Below, in pieces: positions 16,482 through 23,906 of a DNA stretch of 55,001 nucleotides. The position numbers were made by a program, and so were the translations under genes. The notes beneath the pieces are model-generated. The model ran no database searches and had not been told where the DNA came from. It worked only from the letters and a program-made list of their open reading frames with translations. Each line of letters starts with the position of its first letter. The stretch's first letter is position 1. The stretch is from Moritella sp. PE36 (lineage in GTDB: Bacteria > Pseudomonadota > Gammaproteobacteria > Enterobacterales > Moritellaceae): assembly GCF_000170855.1 (NCBI RefSeq), contig NZ_ABCQ01000027.1, forward strand, positions 1 through 55,001, written 5' to 3'.

Positions 16482-16601
16482 TTAAGCTTCTGCCAGAATA
16501 GCCTCTACGTTCATCTCTTTTTCTTCCTCTACTTTGTTAAAACCTTCATGCAGACGATAGTAACGTTTGTAGACAATGGCTTTTACGTCATTAAATAGTA
16601 A
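16482..16601 (-). pseudogene. Probable 3' scrap of a decayed gene
   Basis: The minus strand is open for 39 codons ending at a TAA (16482-16484) and reads FNDVKAIVYKRYYRLHEGFN, then KVEEEKEMNVEAILAEA. The composition is protein-like (amphipathic, charged), but there is no usable start and an in-frame stop lies directly upstream, so it looks like the remaining C-terminus of a lost gene. I do not recognise the family. Alternatively it is chance. Confidence 0.35.
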
Positions 16602-16694
16602 TTAAAGCCGAGGGGAATTGAAGCACGTTAGTAGATGATGCACTTCTTACATAGTATGCGTTATGTGACTTTCACTTCTTAATTTGTGGCCAAA

Positions 16695-16838
16695 TTAGCT
16701 CTGCCATTGCAGTTCTTTAGCCTTCTTAATATACATTTCCATTTGGATCACAAGCTGTTCAATTTCTTGCTGCCCATTTTCAGATTCCGCTAATTTATTT
16801 TCAAAATCACAAAGCATCAACTTGATGGCATTTACCAT
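16695..16838 (-). CDS. Small 47-aa helical protein
   Basis: A short frame starting at ATG 16838 behind a good GAGGTG site (5 nt spacing) and ending at TAA 16695. The product begins MVNAIKLMLCDFENKLAESE and continues with a predicted amphipathic helix rich in Glu, Gln and Lys (EIEQLVIQMEMYIKKAKEL). It has no signal peptide or membrane helix. I do not recognise a family. The ribosome site and coding-like composition support a real microgene, although it sits in a gene-poor, scrap-containing stretch. The 253 bp between it and the next gene hold nothing I can name. Confidence 0.5.
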   Translation of the reverse strand: MVNAIKLMLCDFENKLAESENGQQEIEQLVIQMEMYIKKAKELQWQS

Positions 16839-17091
16839 TTTTCACCTCACTATTTCACCCGCAAACAACGCGAATGAGAATTGTTGGCATTATGGTGTAT
16901 GTCTAATTCGATTTCAATGCTTTATTTTAATTTTGAGATGCGAAACTGATTGAGCATTAAGCCAATAATGCGCAGAGCCAAACACTAAACAGTGTTATAT
17001 AAAACAGTTCATTTAAAATAAAAATAAGGTAAATGTTGTCGGTATGGTTAACACAGAGATTTATGTCGAAGAATATATATAGGAATATCGG

Positions 17092-17364
17092 CTAATCAAC
17101 CAGTCCATTACGCTTTAATCCGCGTCTAACATTTTTACACAATTTACCAACGCGGTTTAATTCATCAAAAGTCGGGGCAGTGCCCTGCTTAACTTGGTCT
17201 TCCCAATAACAAAGTTCAGAATCGACTAATTCTAATAATTTCTTCGGACAACCTTCACACGAATCACCACAAATACTCGATTCCGGGGCGTAGAAAGGAA
17301 AAACGCCGCGTACTTCTTCAATCAGATTTGTCATTGCGATAGAGAGATTAGGTTTTTGACTCAT
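17092..17364 (-). CDS. Small cysteine-containing conserved hypothetical protein
   Basis: A 90-aa soluble protein with a compact cysteine cluster CGDSCEGCPKK (residues about 32-42) and two further Cys (LCYWEDQ, LCKNVRRGLK). The spacing could bind a metal or an iron-sulfur centre, but no named family is recognised with confidence. The tail is basic. The ribosome site is weak. It lies 144 nt downstream of the MocR-type gene on the same strand, with no clear terminator seen between them. Confidence 0.6.
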   Translation of the reverse strand: MSQKPNLSIAMTNLIEEVRGVFPFYAPESSICGDSCEGCPKKLLELVDSELCYWEDQVKQGTAPTFDELNRVGKLCKNVRRGLKRNGLVD

Positions 17365-17508
17365 AATTTTTACTCATAAAGAGACCATCTAAGCACGACA
17401 AGAAAAGCGTCACTTGAGAATGGGATAGCTCTGGAGGCGGGATTATACAGCCCCACCCGACAATATAAATTGATATTGGTCATGGCGAGGTGATAAATTT
17501 AGCGGCCG

Positions 17509-18945
17509 CTATTTACCTAAGATCGCATGGGCGATATCTGCCAATGTCTTAATACAGCCCTGAATATCAACCTTAGGATCGCACGCACAGTTAATGCGAA
17601 TGCAGTGATCAAACTTATTCGTGGCACTGCTGAGTTGCCCCGGTATCACGCCAATGCCCACCTCAATCGCTTTAAGATGCAGTTGGTGTCCATCAATCCC
17701 TTTGGGTAATACCACCCACAGAATACAGCCACCTTGTGGATTAGATACCTGCGTGCCTTCGGGGAAATATTGATGAATAAAGGATTGGATTTGATATAGC
17801 TGTTTAGCGATCTTCGCCGTCAATTGGCGAACATGGCGCTCATATTTACCACTGTTATAAAACTGCGCCACGACAATCTGCGAAAATTGAGGAGCACTGA
17901 TATTGGTAAAGGTTTTAAAATAAGAAACTTCTTTGTAGTACGCACCGGGCGCGATCCAGCCGACCCGTAATCCAGAGGCGATGGTTTTCGATACCGACGA
18001 GCAATACAGCACCATGCCTTTTTTATCGAATGCCTTGCAGGGTTTTAAACGTGAGCCATCAAACGATAGATCACCTAACAAGTCATCTTCGATTAACGGG
18101 ATATCGTTAGCCGATAATAACGCCACCAGCTGTTTACGGTTTACTTCCGGCATACACGATCCCAATGGATTACTGTAACTCGGTACTACTAATACCGCCG
18201 ATATCTGCCACTGTTCTAACGCTAACTCTAATGCTTCGAGGCTCATTCCGGTGACCGGATGGCAAGGTATCTCCAGCGCCTTATAGCCTAATGATTCAAT
18301 TAATTGCAGTGAACCAACAAAGCCCGGCGACTCCAAGGCAATGGTCGCGCCCGGTTTTGCTACCGCACGTAAGCACACCGACAAAGCCTCTAAACAACCA
18401 TTGGTAACAATGACATCATCTGACGATACCTGACAACCCGACTCATTCATACGCTTCGCTAATACATCACGTAATACCGCATTACCGGCAGAAAACTGCA
18501 CTTCGACAATATCCGCCATGTGATGCTTAATCACTTGATTGGCTATTTTTTGTAATGCCGGCGTCGGCATAAAATCACTCGACGGATACGAGGTGCCCAT
18601 ATTCACAACATCCGGCTCACCACACTGATGAAATATCTGACTGGCCAATTCGTGGATCTTCACCGACTTGGGTTTCATGGCGATACTCGGCAGCTCAATC
18701 GCAACGTCAGTACGGGTATTAAAACACACGTAATAACCCGATTTTGGCCGTGCCTCAATAAGGCCGACGATCTCAAGTTCTTCAACCGCTCTTTGAATGG
18801 TGGCAATGCTTACTTTGCGCTTTACCGACAAGGTTCTCAGCGAGGGTAATTTATCGCCTGGTAAATATACCCCCTGAGTTATAAGGTCGCGTAGATCGTC
18901 AGCTATTTGCTGATATAACAGTACTTTAGTCATTACTCTCGTCAT
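17509..18945 (-). CDS. MocR/GntR-type regulator with aminotransferase-like domain
   Basis: A 478-aa transcription factor. Residues about 8-75 are a GntR winged helix (LYQQIADDLRDLITQGVYLPGDKLPSLRTL, in two parts, then ARPKSGYYV). Residues about 100-478 form a fold-type I PLP domain (SSVSKTIASGLRVGW contains the PLP-lysine motif; SYSNPLG is the substrate-side block). MocR proteins sense an amino acid or vitamin B6 compound through this domain. It is divergent from phhA across 205 bp that contains four CCAGTACAG-like sites, so it probably controls phenylalanine hydroxylation and its own gene. It resembles YdcR-type proteins in E. coli. The start may be the ATG at 18945 or 18933; neither ribosome site is strong. 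Confidence 0.88.
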   Translation of the reverse strand: MTRVMTKVLLYQQIADDLRDLITQGVYLPGDKLPSLRTLSVKRKVSIATIQRAVEELEIVGLIEARPKSGYYVCFNTRTDVAIELPSIAMKPKSVKIHELASQIFHQCGEPDVVNMGTSYPSSDFMPTPALQKIANQVIKHHMADIVEVQFSAGNAVLRDVLAKRMNESGCQVSSDDVIVTNGCLEALSVCLRAVAKPGATIALESPGFVGSLQLIESLGYKALEIPCHPVTGMSLEALELALEQWQISAVLVVPSYSNPLGSCMPEVNRKQLVALLSANDIPLIEDDLLGDLSFDGSRLKPCKAFDKKGMVLYCSSVSKTIASGLRVGWIAPGAYYKEVSYFKTFTNISAPQFSQIVVAQFYNSGKYERHVRQLTAKIAKQLYQIQSFIHQYFPEGTQVSNPQGGCILWVVLPKGIDGHQLHLKAIEVGIGVIPGQLSSATNKFDHCIRINCACDPKVDIQGCIKTLADIAHAILGK

Positions 18946-19002
18946 TGATGTTGGCTACTTTTATGATTTCATTTAACGTATTGCATAGTCGACATGGCAT
19001 AG

Positions 19003-19092
19003 ACCAGTACAGTTTACACAATTACTCACCAGTACAGTGACAGATTAACATAACTGTACTGGTTTATTTATCGTTTTCTTGAATCTGTACTG
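19003..19092. promoter_or_regulatory. Repeated operator sites between the MocR-type gene and phhA
   Basis: ACCAGTACAGT occurs at 19003-19013 and 19028-19038, its reverse complement ACTGTACTGGT at 19053-19063, and a weaker CTGTACTG at 19085-19092. The GTAC cores of the first three are 25 and 24 bp apart, close to two and a half helix turns. MocR-type regulators commonly bind repeated sites of this kind, and the location between the divergent genes makes this regulator the obvious candidate. Confidence 0.75.
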
Positions 19093-19150
19093 CACATTTA
19101 ATTAAGGTTAATCTTATATCAATTGAATAACACAGCACTAGGAAGTCGTA

Positions 19151-19969
19151 ATGAACTCATCTTTAGCAATTGACCTGACACCAAAATATGTTTCACACCA
19201 GCCAGACCAACACGGGTACATCAATTATAGCGATGAGGAACACAATACTTGGGCGACGCTCTACAACCGTCAAACCGAGATTATTAAAGACCGTGCTTGT
19301 GATGAATTTATCGCCGGTATCGAGCTGCTACAAATGGGCGCCGACCGTATTCCACAACTGCCGGATATCAACCGTAAATTAAAAAAATTAACAGGCTGGC
19401 AAGTCGAAAACGTGCCTGCTTTAATTGGTTTTGAACGCTTTTTTGAATTGCTGGCGACCAAACGTTTTCCGGCAGCTACTTTCATTCGCACCAAAGCAGA
19501 CATAGACTACATTCAAGAACCGGATATTTTTCATGAATTGTTTGGTCACTGCCCACTGCTTACCAATCAGGCTTACGCTGATTTTTCTCAGCATTACGGT
19601 GAATTGGGGTTAAAGGCCGACAAAGCCGATCGTCCTATGCTGGCACGTTTGTACTGGTTCACTATTGAGTTTGGTTTAATGCAAAGTCAGCAAGGTTTGA
19701 AGATCTTTGGTGGTGGTATTCTGTCATCGAAACAAGAAACTTGCTACAGCTTAGACAGCGACATTCCCAATCGCCAGCCACTGCAAGTGATAGAGGCATT
19801 TCGTACCCATTACCGTATTGATGAGTTACAAAAGAATTACTTTGTGATTAACCAGCTATCCGACTTACAACAGTTAATTAAGCTCGATTTAATTAGCTTG
19901 ATTAAAGAAGCCAAAAAATTAGGCATGAAACCGTCAGCTTATGCACCAAAAGAAGATGCCGCTTGTTAG
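19151..19969 (+). CDS. phhA: Phenylalanine 4-monooxygenase
   Basis: Hydroxylates phenylalanine to tyrosine using oxygen, non-heme iron and tetrahydropterin. The 272-aa protein is the usual size for the bacterial single-domain enzyme. The iron ligands are visible in DIFHELFGHCPLL (two His) and in FTIEFGLMQ (Glu). LTGWQVENVPALIGFERFFELLA is the conserved N-terminal block, split here by normal spacing. phhB follows 99 nt downstream and recycles the cofactor. No downstream tyrosine catabolic genes (hpd, hmgA) are present, so the pathway may end at tyrosine here or continue elsewhere in the genome. Regulation by the divergent MocR-type gene is likely. Confidence 0.95.
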   Translation: MNSSLAIDLTPKYVSHQPDQHGYINYSDEEHNTWATLYNRQTEIIKDRACDEFIAGIELLQMGADRIPQLPDINRKLKKLTGWQVENVPALIGFERFFELLATKRFPAATFIRTKADIDYIQEPDIFHELFGHCPLLTNQAYADFSQHYGELGLKADKADRPMLARLYWFTIEFGLMQSQQGLKIFGGGILSSKQETCYSLDSDIPNRQPLQVIEAFRTHYRIDELQKNYFVINQLSDLQQLIKLDLISLIKEAKKLGMKPSAYAPKEDAAC

Positions 19970-20068
19970 ACTTTGATATTAAAGATGAACCTAACAAATT
20001 AGGCAGAATCTGTATTTAAACCCTTATTTAACCCTTTTATTTTAAAATTATAAAAAAGAGTAATAATC

Positions 20069-20410
20069 ATGACAGAATTAAATTTACAAAGTTGCCAAGC
20101 ATGTCGCGCCGATGCCCCACAAGTCAGCGACGCTGAATTAGCCGTATTAGTTAATCAGATCCCAGATTGGACGGTGGAAGTACGTGACAACATCATGCAA
20201 TTAGAACGTGAATTTAAGTTTAAAAACTTTAAACAAGCGATCGCATTTACCAATCGAGTGGCTGATATGGCAGAAGTTGAAGGCCATCACCCTGCGCTAT
20301 TAACTGAATGGGGCAAAGTAACGATCACCTGGTGGTCACACAGTATTAAAGGCTTACATAAGAATGATTTTGTGTGCGCGGCTAAAACCGACACATTACT
20401 GGCTGGCTAA
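20069..20410 (+). CDS. phhB: Pterin-4a-carbinolamine dehydratase
   Basis: Dehydrates the 4a-hydroxypterin made by phenylalanine hydroxylase so that the cofactor can be reduced again. The 113-aa protein shows [38 protein letters not shown] and the WWSHSIKGL region, with the conserved His pair. The gene order phhA-phhB is standard, as in Pseudomonas. A terminator and a full ERIC element follow. Confidence 0.95.
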   Translation: MTELNLQSCQACRADAPQVSDAELAVLVNQIPDWTVEVRDNIMQLEREFKFKNFKQAIAFTNRVADMAEVEGHHPALLTEWGKVTITWWSHSIKGLHKNDFVCAAKTDTLLAG

Positions 20411-20424
20411 ATAAATAAACAAGC

Positions 20425-20470
20425 AAACAGCCCGTGACCTAAAGTAAAATTTAGATCCACGGGCTGTTTA
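20425..20470 (+). terminator. Terminator after phhB
   Basis: CAGCCCGTG pairs with CACGGGCTG across a central AT-rich section, ending in TTTA. It directly abuts the ERIC element. Confidence 0.75.
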
Positions 20471-20597
20471 TATACCCGTCGCCTTTGAAGCTGCATGAGT
20501 GTTGGCTGCGTTCTCTCAGCCCAATCACATAGTAGAACTATGCTCAGGGACTTCGTTCGCTTGCCGCCTACATGCAACTTCAAGTGTCTTGGGTATA
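20471..20597. repeat. Full-length ERIC element (127 bp)
   Basis: The element begins TATACCC and ends GGGTATA, spans 127 bp, and contains the ERIC landmarks in order: TTTGAAGCTGCATGAGTGTT, GGCTGCGTTCTCTCAGCCCA, a core around CATAGTAGAACTATG, then TTCGTTCGCTTGCCGCC and ATGCAACTTCAAG. Length and layout match the enterobacterial repetitive intergenic consensus as I remember it from Yersinia and Vibrio. ERICs are non-coding, MITE-like palindromes usually transcribed with neighbouring genes. This one lies between the convergent phhB and perM. Confidence 0.85.
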
Positions 20598-20626
20598 GTT
20601 TGGCTACTTTTGATGAAACCAGCTAA

Positions 20627-21694
20627 TTAAACTTCCGCTGGTGTATCACCGCGTTTAGGCCAAGCGTTTAACACCGCTTTCACTAAGGTTGCTAATGGGA
20701 TAGCGAAGAACACGCCCCAGAATCCCCACAGGCCACCAAACACTAATACCGACATAATGATCGCAACGGGGTGTAAGTTTACCGCTTCCGAGAATAATAG
20801 CGGTACTAATAAGTTACCATCGAGTGCTTGCACGATACCGTAAGCCACCATCATATAAGTGAATTCTGGCGTTAGTCCCCACTGGAATAAACCCACAACC
20901 ATCACCGGAACAGTCACTGCCGCCGCGCCAATGTAAGGAATTAATACCGAGAAACCCACCAATACCGCTAGCAGTGCTGCATATTGTAAATCAGTAAAGA
21001 AGAATACTAACCAAGTACAGAAACCCACTATGATAATTTCAAATACTTTACCGCGAATATAATTGGCAATTTGGCCGTTCATTTCGGTCCATACTTCCAT
21101 CGCCAGACGACGATTCTGCGGCAAAATACTGACCAAGGCTTTGACCAGAATAGTCTTGTCTTTCAGCATGAAAAACACTAATAACGGCACTAAGATTGAA
21201 TAAATTAGGATCGCAGCAATATCAAATAAAGACGCAAAGGAAGCACTTAATATCATCTCGCCAGATTTAACCACATGATCTTGCACTGCCAGCGAGGCTG
21301 CTTTAATCAACTCGGCATTAAAAATATCCGGGTTTTCTTGTGGTAACATCAGCAAGAATTCTTGCCCTTGCTTGAGCATAGTCGGCATTGCTTTAACCAA
21401 TGTTACCCCTTGATGCCAGACAGTCGGTATTAACCCTAACGTGAGCATCACCATCATGGTGACAAACAGCAGTAAAATAATCACTGTTGCCCAGGTTCTC
21501 GACAACCCTAAACGCATTAATCGTATTAATGGCCAATCCAGTAAATAAGCCAATACGATAGCCACTAAAAACGGTGTAATTAAGCTACCAGCGAAATAAA
21601 TAACCGAAAAGCCGAATACTAATAGTAAGAATAAAGTGACTGCATGTGGGTCAGAAAAACGTTCCTGATACCAACGAGATACGACAGAGATCAT
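20627..21694 (-). CDS. perM: AI-2E family transporter, PerM-like permease
   Basis: A 355-aa inner-membrane protein of the AI-2E/UPF0118 family with about seven or eight helices: a pair near the N-terminus (TLFLLLVFGFSVIYFAG, then PFLVAIVLAYLLDWP), a long middle soluble stretch (about residues 85-150), and a C-terminal bundle with the conserved PYIGA and GGLWGFWGVFFAIPLA blocks. Some family members export autoinducer-2 or exchange sodium; the substrate of PerM is not established. In E. coli and Vibrio, perM lies shortly after the gcvR-bcp segment, so the position is conserved apart from inserted cargo. It is co-transcribed with the TusA-like gene, 14 nt upstream. Confidence 0.87.
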   Translation of the reverse strand: MISVVSRWYQERFSDPHAVTLFLLLVFGFSVIYFAGSLITPFLVAIVLAYLLDWPLIRLMRLGLSRTWATVIILLLFVTMMVMLTLGLIPTVWHQGVTLVKAMPTMLKQGQEFLLMLPQENPDIFNAELIKAASLAVQDHVVKSGEMILSASFASLFDIAAILIYSILVPLLVFFMLKDKTILVKALVSILPQNRRLAMEVWTEMNGQIANYIRGKVFEIIIVGFCTWLVFFFTDLQYAALLAVLVGFSVLIPYIGAAAVTVPVMVVGLFQWGLTPEFTYMMVAYGIVQALDGNLLVPLLFSEAVNLHPVAIIMSVLVFGGLWGFWGVFFAIPLATLVKAVLNAWPKRGDTPAEV

Positions 21695-21708
21695 AAATTG
21701 TGATTGCC

Positions 21709-21966
21709 TTAAGATTGAGTTTTTAGCTGGGTGAGAGATAAGTGCTGCGTTAGCTTTGTCACCTTAATACGTAACATTAATGGACTATTTTCTAATTCAA
21801 CAACTGCTTGACCAAGACTGATTAAAAATTTAGGTATATCTTGACGAGAACCAGGATCGGTCAGTAATACGATAGTGTCGGTGCCGAGCTCAACTTGCTT
21901 TAACCATAGTTTTACTTTTATCAATGGTAAAGGACAAGTGAAGGTACTAAGGTCTAATTGCTGCAT
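21709..21966 (-). CDS. TusA/SirA-family sulfurtransferase-like protein
   Basis: An 85-aa protein with the family motif CPLPLIKVKLWLKQ near residue 10; the Cys of CPxP carries persulfide in TusA. The remainder (TIVLLTDPGSRQDIPKFLISLGQ) follows the alpha-beta sandwich pattern. In Vibrio relatives a TusA-like gene commonly sits beside perM, so this is probably a paralogue of tRNA-thiolation TusA with its own unknown partner. It is first in a two-gene operon with perM. Confidence 0.85.
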   Translation of the reverse strand: MQQLDLSTFTCPLPLIKVKLWLKQVELGTDTIVLLTDPGSRQDIPKFLISLGQAVVELENSPLMLRIKVTKLTQHLSLTQLKTQS

Positions 21967-22114
21967 TGTATTTACCCGACTTGTTAAGCTAAGAGGCTAA
22001 ATCAAATGCCCGACGAGAAATTTCGAGTCATTATCAACTGTTTTCAAGCGATACACAACTAGGTTACGGTTTGAATATGAACTAGATAGAGAACTTACTC
22101 GATAACTAAAATAC

Positions 22115-22149
22115 AAAAAAGCGGTTAACCCGAAGATTAACCGCTTTTT
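22115..22149 (-). terminator. Terminator after the porin gene
   Basis: AAAAGCGGTTAA and TTAACCGCTTTT form a perfect stem around a short loop, with T-runs on both sides. It lies 60 nt beyond the porin stop on the minus strand. Confidence 0.9.
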
Positions 22150-22208
22150 GTATTCAACTATATTAGTTTAGCGAGACTGATTTAACTCAGCGATAACTAA
22201 TTTTGCAA

Positions 22209-23180
22209 TTAGAAGCTGTAACGAGCTGCTAGGTGGAAGTCGTTATCCGCGCCTTCAACACCGTTGATACGGTATTCGGCAATAGTACGTAAGCTCTTAT
22301 TAAAGTCATAACGCACACCGAATACTAGGTCATCAACAGAGTCTGTTTTCGTTGATGACACTGTATCTTCGAGCTCTTGGAAGTTATATAGTACTTGTGC
22401 TCGTAATTGTTTAGTAATCTTGTATTCAACAGCTAGCTCATAAGCAGAGTGGTCTTCACCTTTGCCTTCAAATTCAGAGCCTTGCGCAAATGTTGCTGCA
22501 ATGTTTACTGGACCAGCTTTGTAACTAGCACCCACTAAGAATAACGATGCATCATAGTCATCTGTCGGCGACTTTGCACTAAAACCAGCCGCTAAAGTTA
22601 GACCAAAATCAAGTTTGTAAGCCGCCGCTAAGCTGTATTCCGCATCGCTTTCAACATCACTTTGGTTATCATCAAGACGGTATGACGCATCTAACTGTAA
22701 ACCAGAAAATTTGTTGCTGTATTTTAACGTGCTGTTATCACGACTTGTATTACCTAAGTTACCACCGTATGCATTAGTATAAGCAACATCCGTCAAATCT
22801 GACGCTATTGTAAGCGCATTGTATTGACGACCAAAACTGAATGCACCAACGTCACTATCAAGTCCAACGTAGGCTAAACGTGTTTTAGATTTAGGATCAC
22901 TTTCACTATCTCTAAGATCGAACTGTAATTCATAACGAGCAAACGCTGATAGTGAATCAGAGATATCTGATTTCAGCTTAGCACCAAGACGAATATAAGC
23001 ATCATTACCATATTCAGATGTTGGTACTTCACCAGCGCTAGTTTCGCTACCGAAGTCATGTCCCGCATAAGCACGGCCATACAAATCAACAGATTGACCA
23101 TCGTCTTTATAAACTTCAACCGCGCCAACTGTTGATGCGAATAAGCTTGGTAATACCAGTGCAAGTAGTGATTTTTTCAT
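22209..23180 (-). CDS. Outer membrane porin, OmpC/OmpU-like general porin
   Basis: A 323-aa outer-membrane trimeric porin of the gram-negative porin family. It has a signal peptide (KKSLLALVLPSLFASTVGA), a mature start like VEVYKDDGQSVDLYGRAYAG, many alternating beta strands, the LDSDVGAFSFGRQYNA region that precedes the constriction loop L3, and a C-terminal Phe (LAARYSF) for BAM recognition. The ATG at 23180 is favoured; longer in-frame starts at 23204 and 23192 add residues in front of the signal peptide. It is a monocistronic gene with its own terminator. The substrate range cannot be read from sequence. Confidence 0.92.
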   Translation of the reverse strand: MKKSLLALVLPSLFASTVGAVEVYKDDGQSVDLYGRAYAGHDFGSETSAGEVPTSEYGNDAYIRLGAKLKSDISDSLSAFARYELQFDLRDSESDPKSKTRLAYVGLDSDVGAFSFGRQYNALTIASDLTDVAYTNAYGGNLGNTSRDNSTLKYSNKFSGLQLDASYRLDDNQSDVESDAEYSLAAAYKLDFGLTLAAGFSAKSPTDDYDASLFLVGASYKAGPVNIAATFAQGSEFEGKGEDHSAYELAVEYKITKQLRAQVLYNFQELEDTVSSTKTDSVDDLVFGVRYDFNKSLRTIAEYRINGVEGADNDFHLAARYSF

Positions 23181-23395
23181 TTTAGGTTCCATTCCATTAG
23201 GCAAATTAAAAAGATAAAGGTTAATAGCTGAGTAGATGCTTTAATTGGAATCAATACTAAAGGTGAAATATGACAAAGATGTGTGATAAATATGAACAAA
23301 AAATGTAAGATAAATGACAATTTTATGTCGCATTACAACAAACTAAGTCTTTCGACTGATTTATTTCTAGTTATTAAAGGTAAGGTAACCGCACC

Positions 23396-23782
23396 ATGCA
23401 GCACAACAAACTCAAGTATTTCCTGATCATCTGTTCCATTTTAATGTTTACCAATATTCTCGTGGGCACGTTAGGTGCACATTTATGGCATTCCCAACTG
23501 GTATTACATAACGGGGTTGCTAACTTTGCGACGGCGCGAGACTACTTATTTATTCATACGTTAAGTGTGTTGTTTTTGGCTTTATTAGACAATAAATTTG
23601 CTGAAGGAAGTTTTAGCTGGGTCGCAGGTCTACAATTGGTGAGTATTATTACTTTCAGTGGCTCTTTGATACTTTATGCATTAACTGGTGAAAAATGGTT
23701 AAGCAACATCACGCCCTTCGGTGGCAGCGGTCTGATGTTGTCGTGGTTATTATTAGTTTGGCGTGCTTGCAAGATTAAATAA
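23396..23782 (+). CDS. DUF423 family membrane protein
   Basis: A 128-aa inner-membrane protein with four predicted helices. The family pattern is visible: LVGTLGAHLWHSQ near residue 25, then ATARDYLFIHTLSVLFLALL, FSGSLILYALTGEKWL and ITPFGGSGLMLSWLLLVW. E. coli YgdD belongs to this family; no function is established. The gene stands alone, divergent from the porin, and ends in a bidirectional terminator shared with the RND operon. Confidence 0.82.
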   Translation: MQHNKLKYFLIICSILMFTNILVGTLGAHLWHSQLVLHNGVANFATARDYLFIHTLSVLFLALLDNKFAEGSFSWVAGLQLVSIITFSGSLILYALTGEKWLSNITPFGGSGLMLSWLLLVWRACKIK

Positions 23783-23815
23783 TACTAGAGTTTAAATTAC
23801 ACTTTTCGATGTTAT

Positions 23816-23851
23816 AAAAAACACAGGTACTCACTGAGTACCTGTGTTTTA
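23816..23851. terminator. Bidirectional terminator between DUF423 gene and RND permease
   Basis: AAAACACAGGTACTCA and TGAGTACCTGTGTTTT form a perfect stem with a tiny loop and flanking A/T runs between convergent genes. Confidence 0.93.
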
Positions 23852-23906
23852 TCATTTGCGAATAACCAGACTGAACAGCGAATTCAGTCGTTAATAGTGG
23901 CGCTAA

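Noticed and set aside
20471-20597. ERIC palindrome as a structured small RNA or riboswitch
   Set aside because: Length and landmarks match the ERIC repeat; no promoter-plus-terminator layout of its own is seen.
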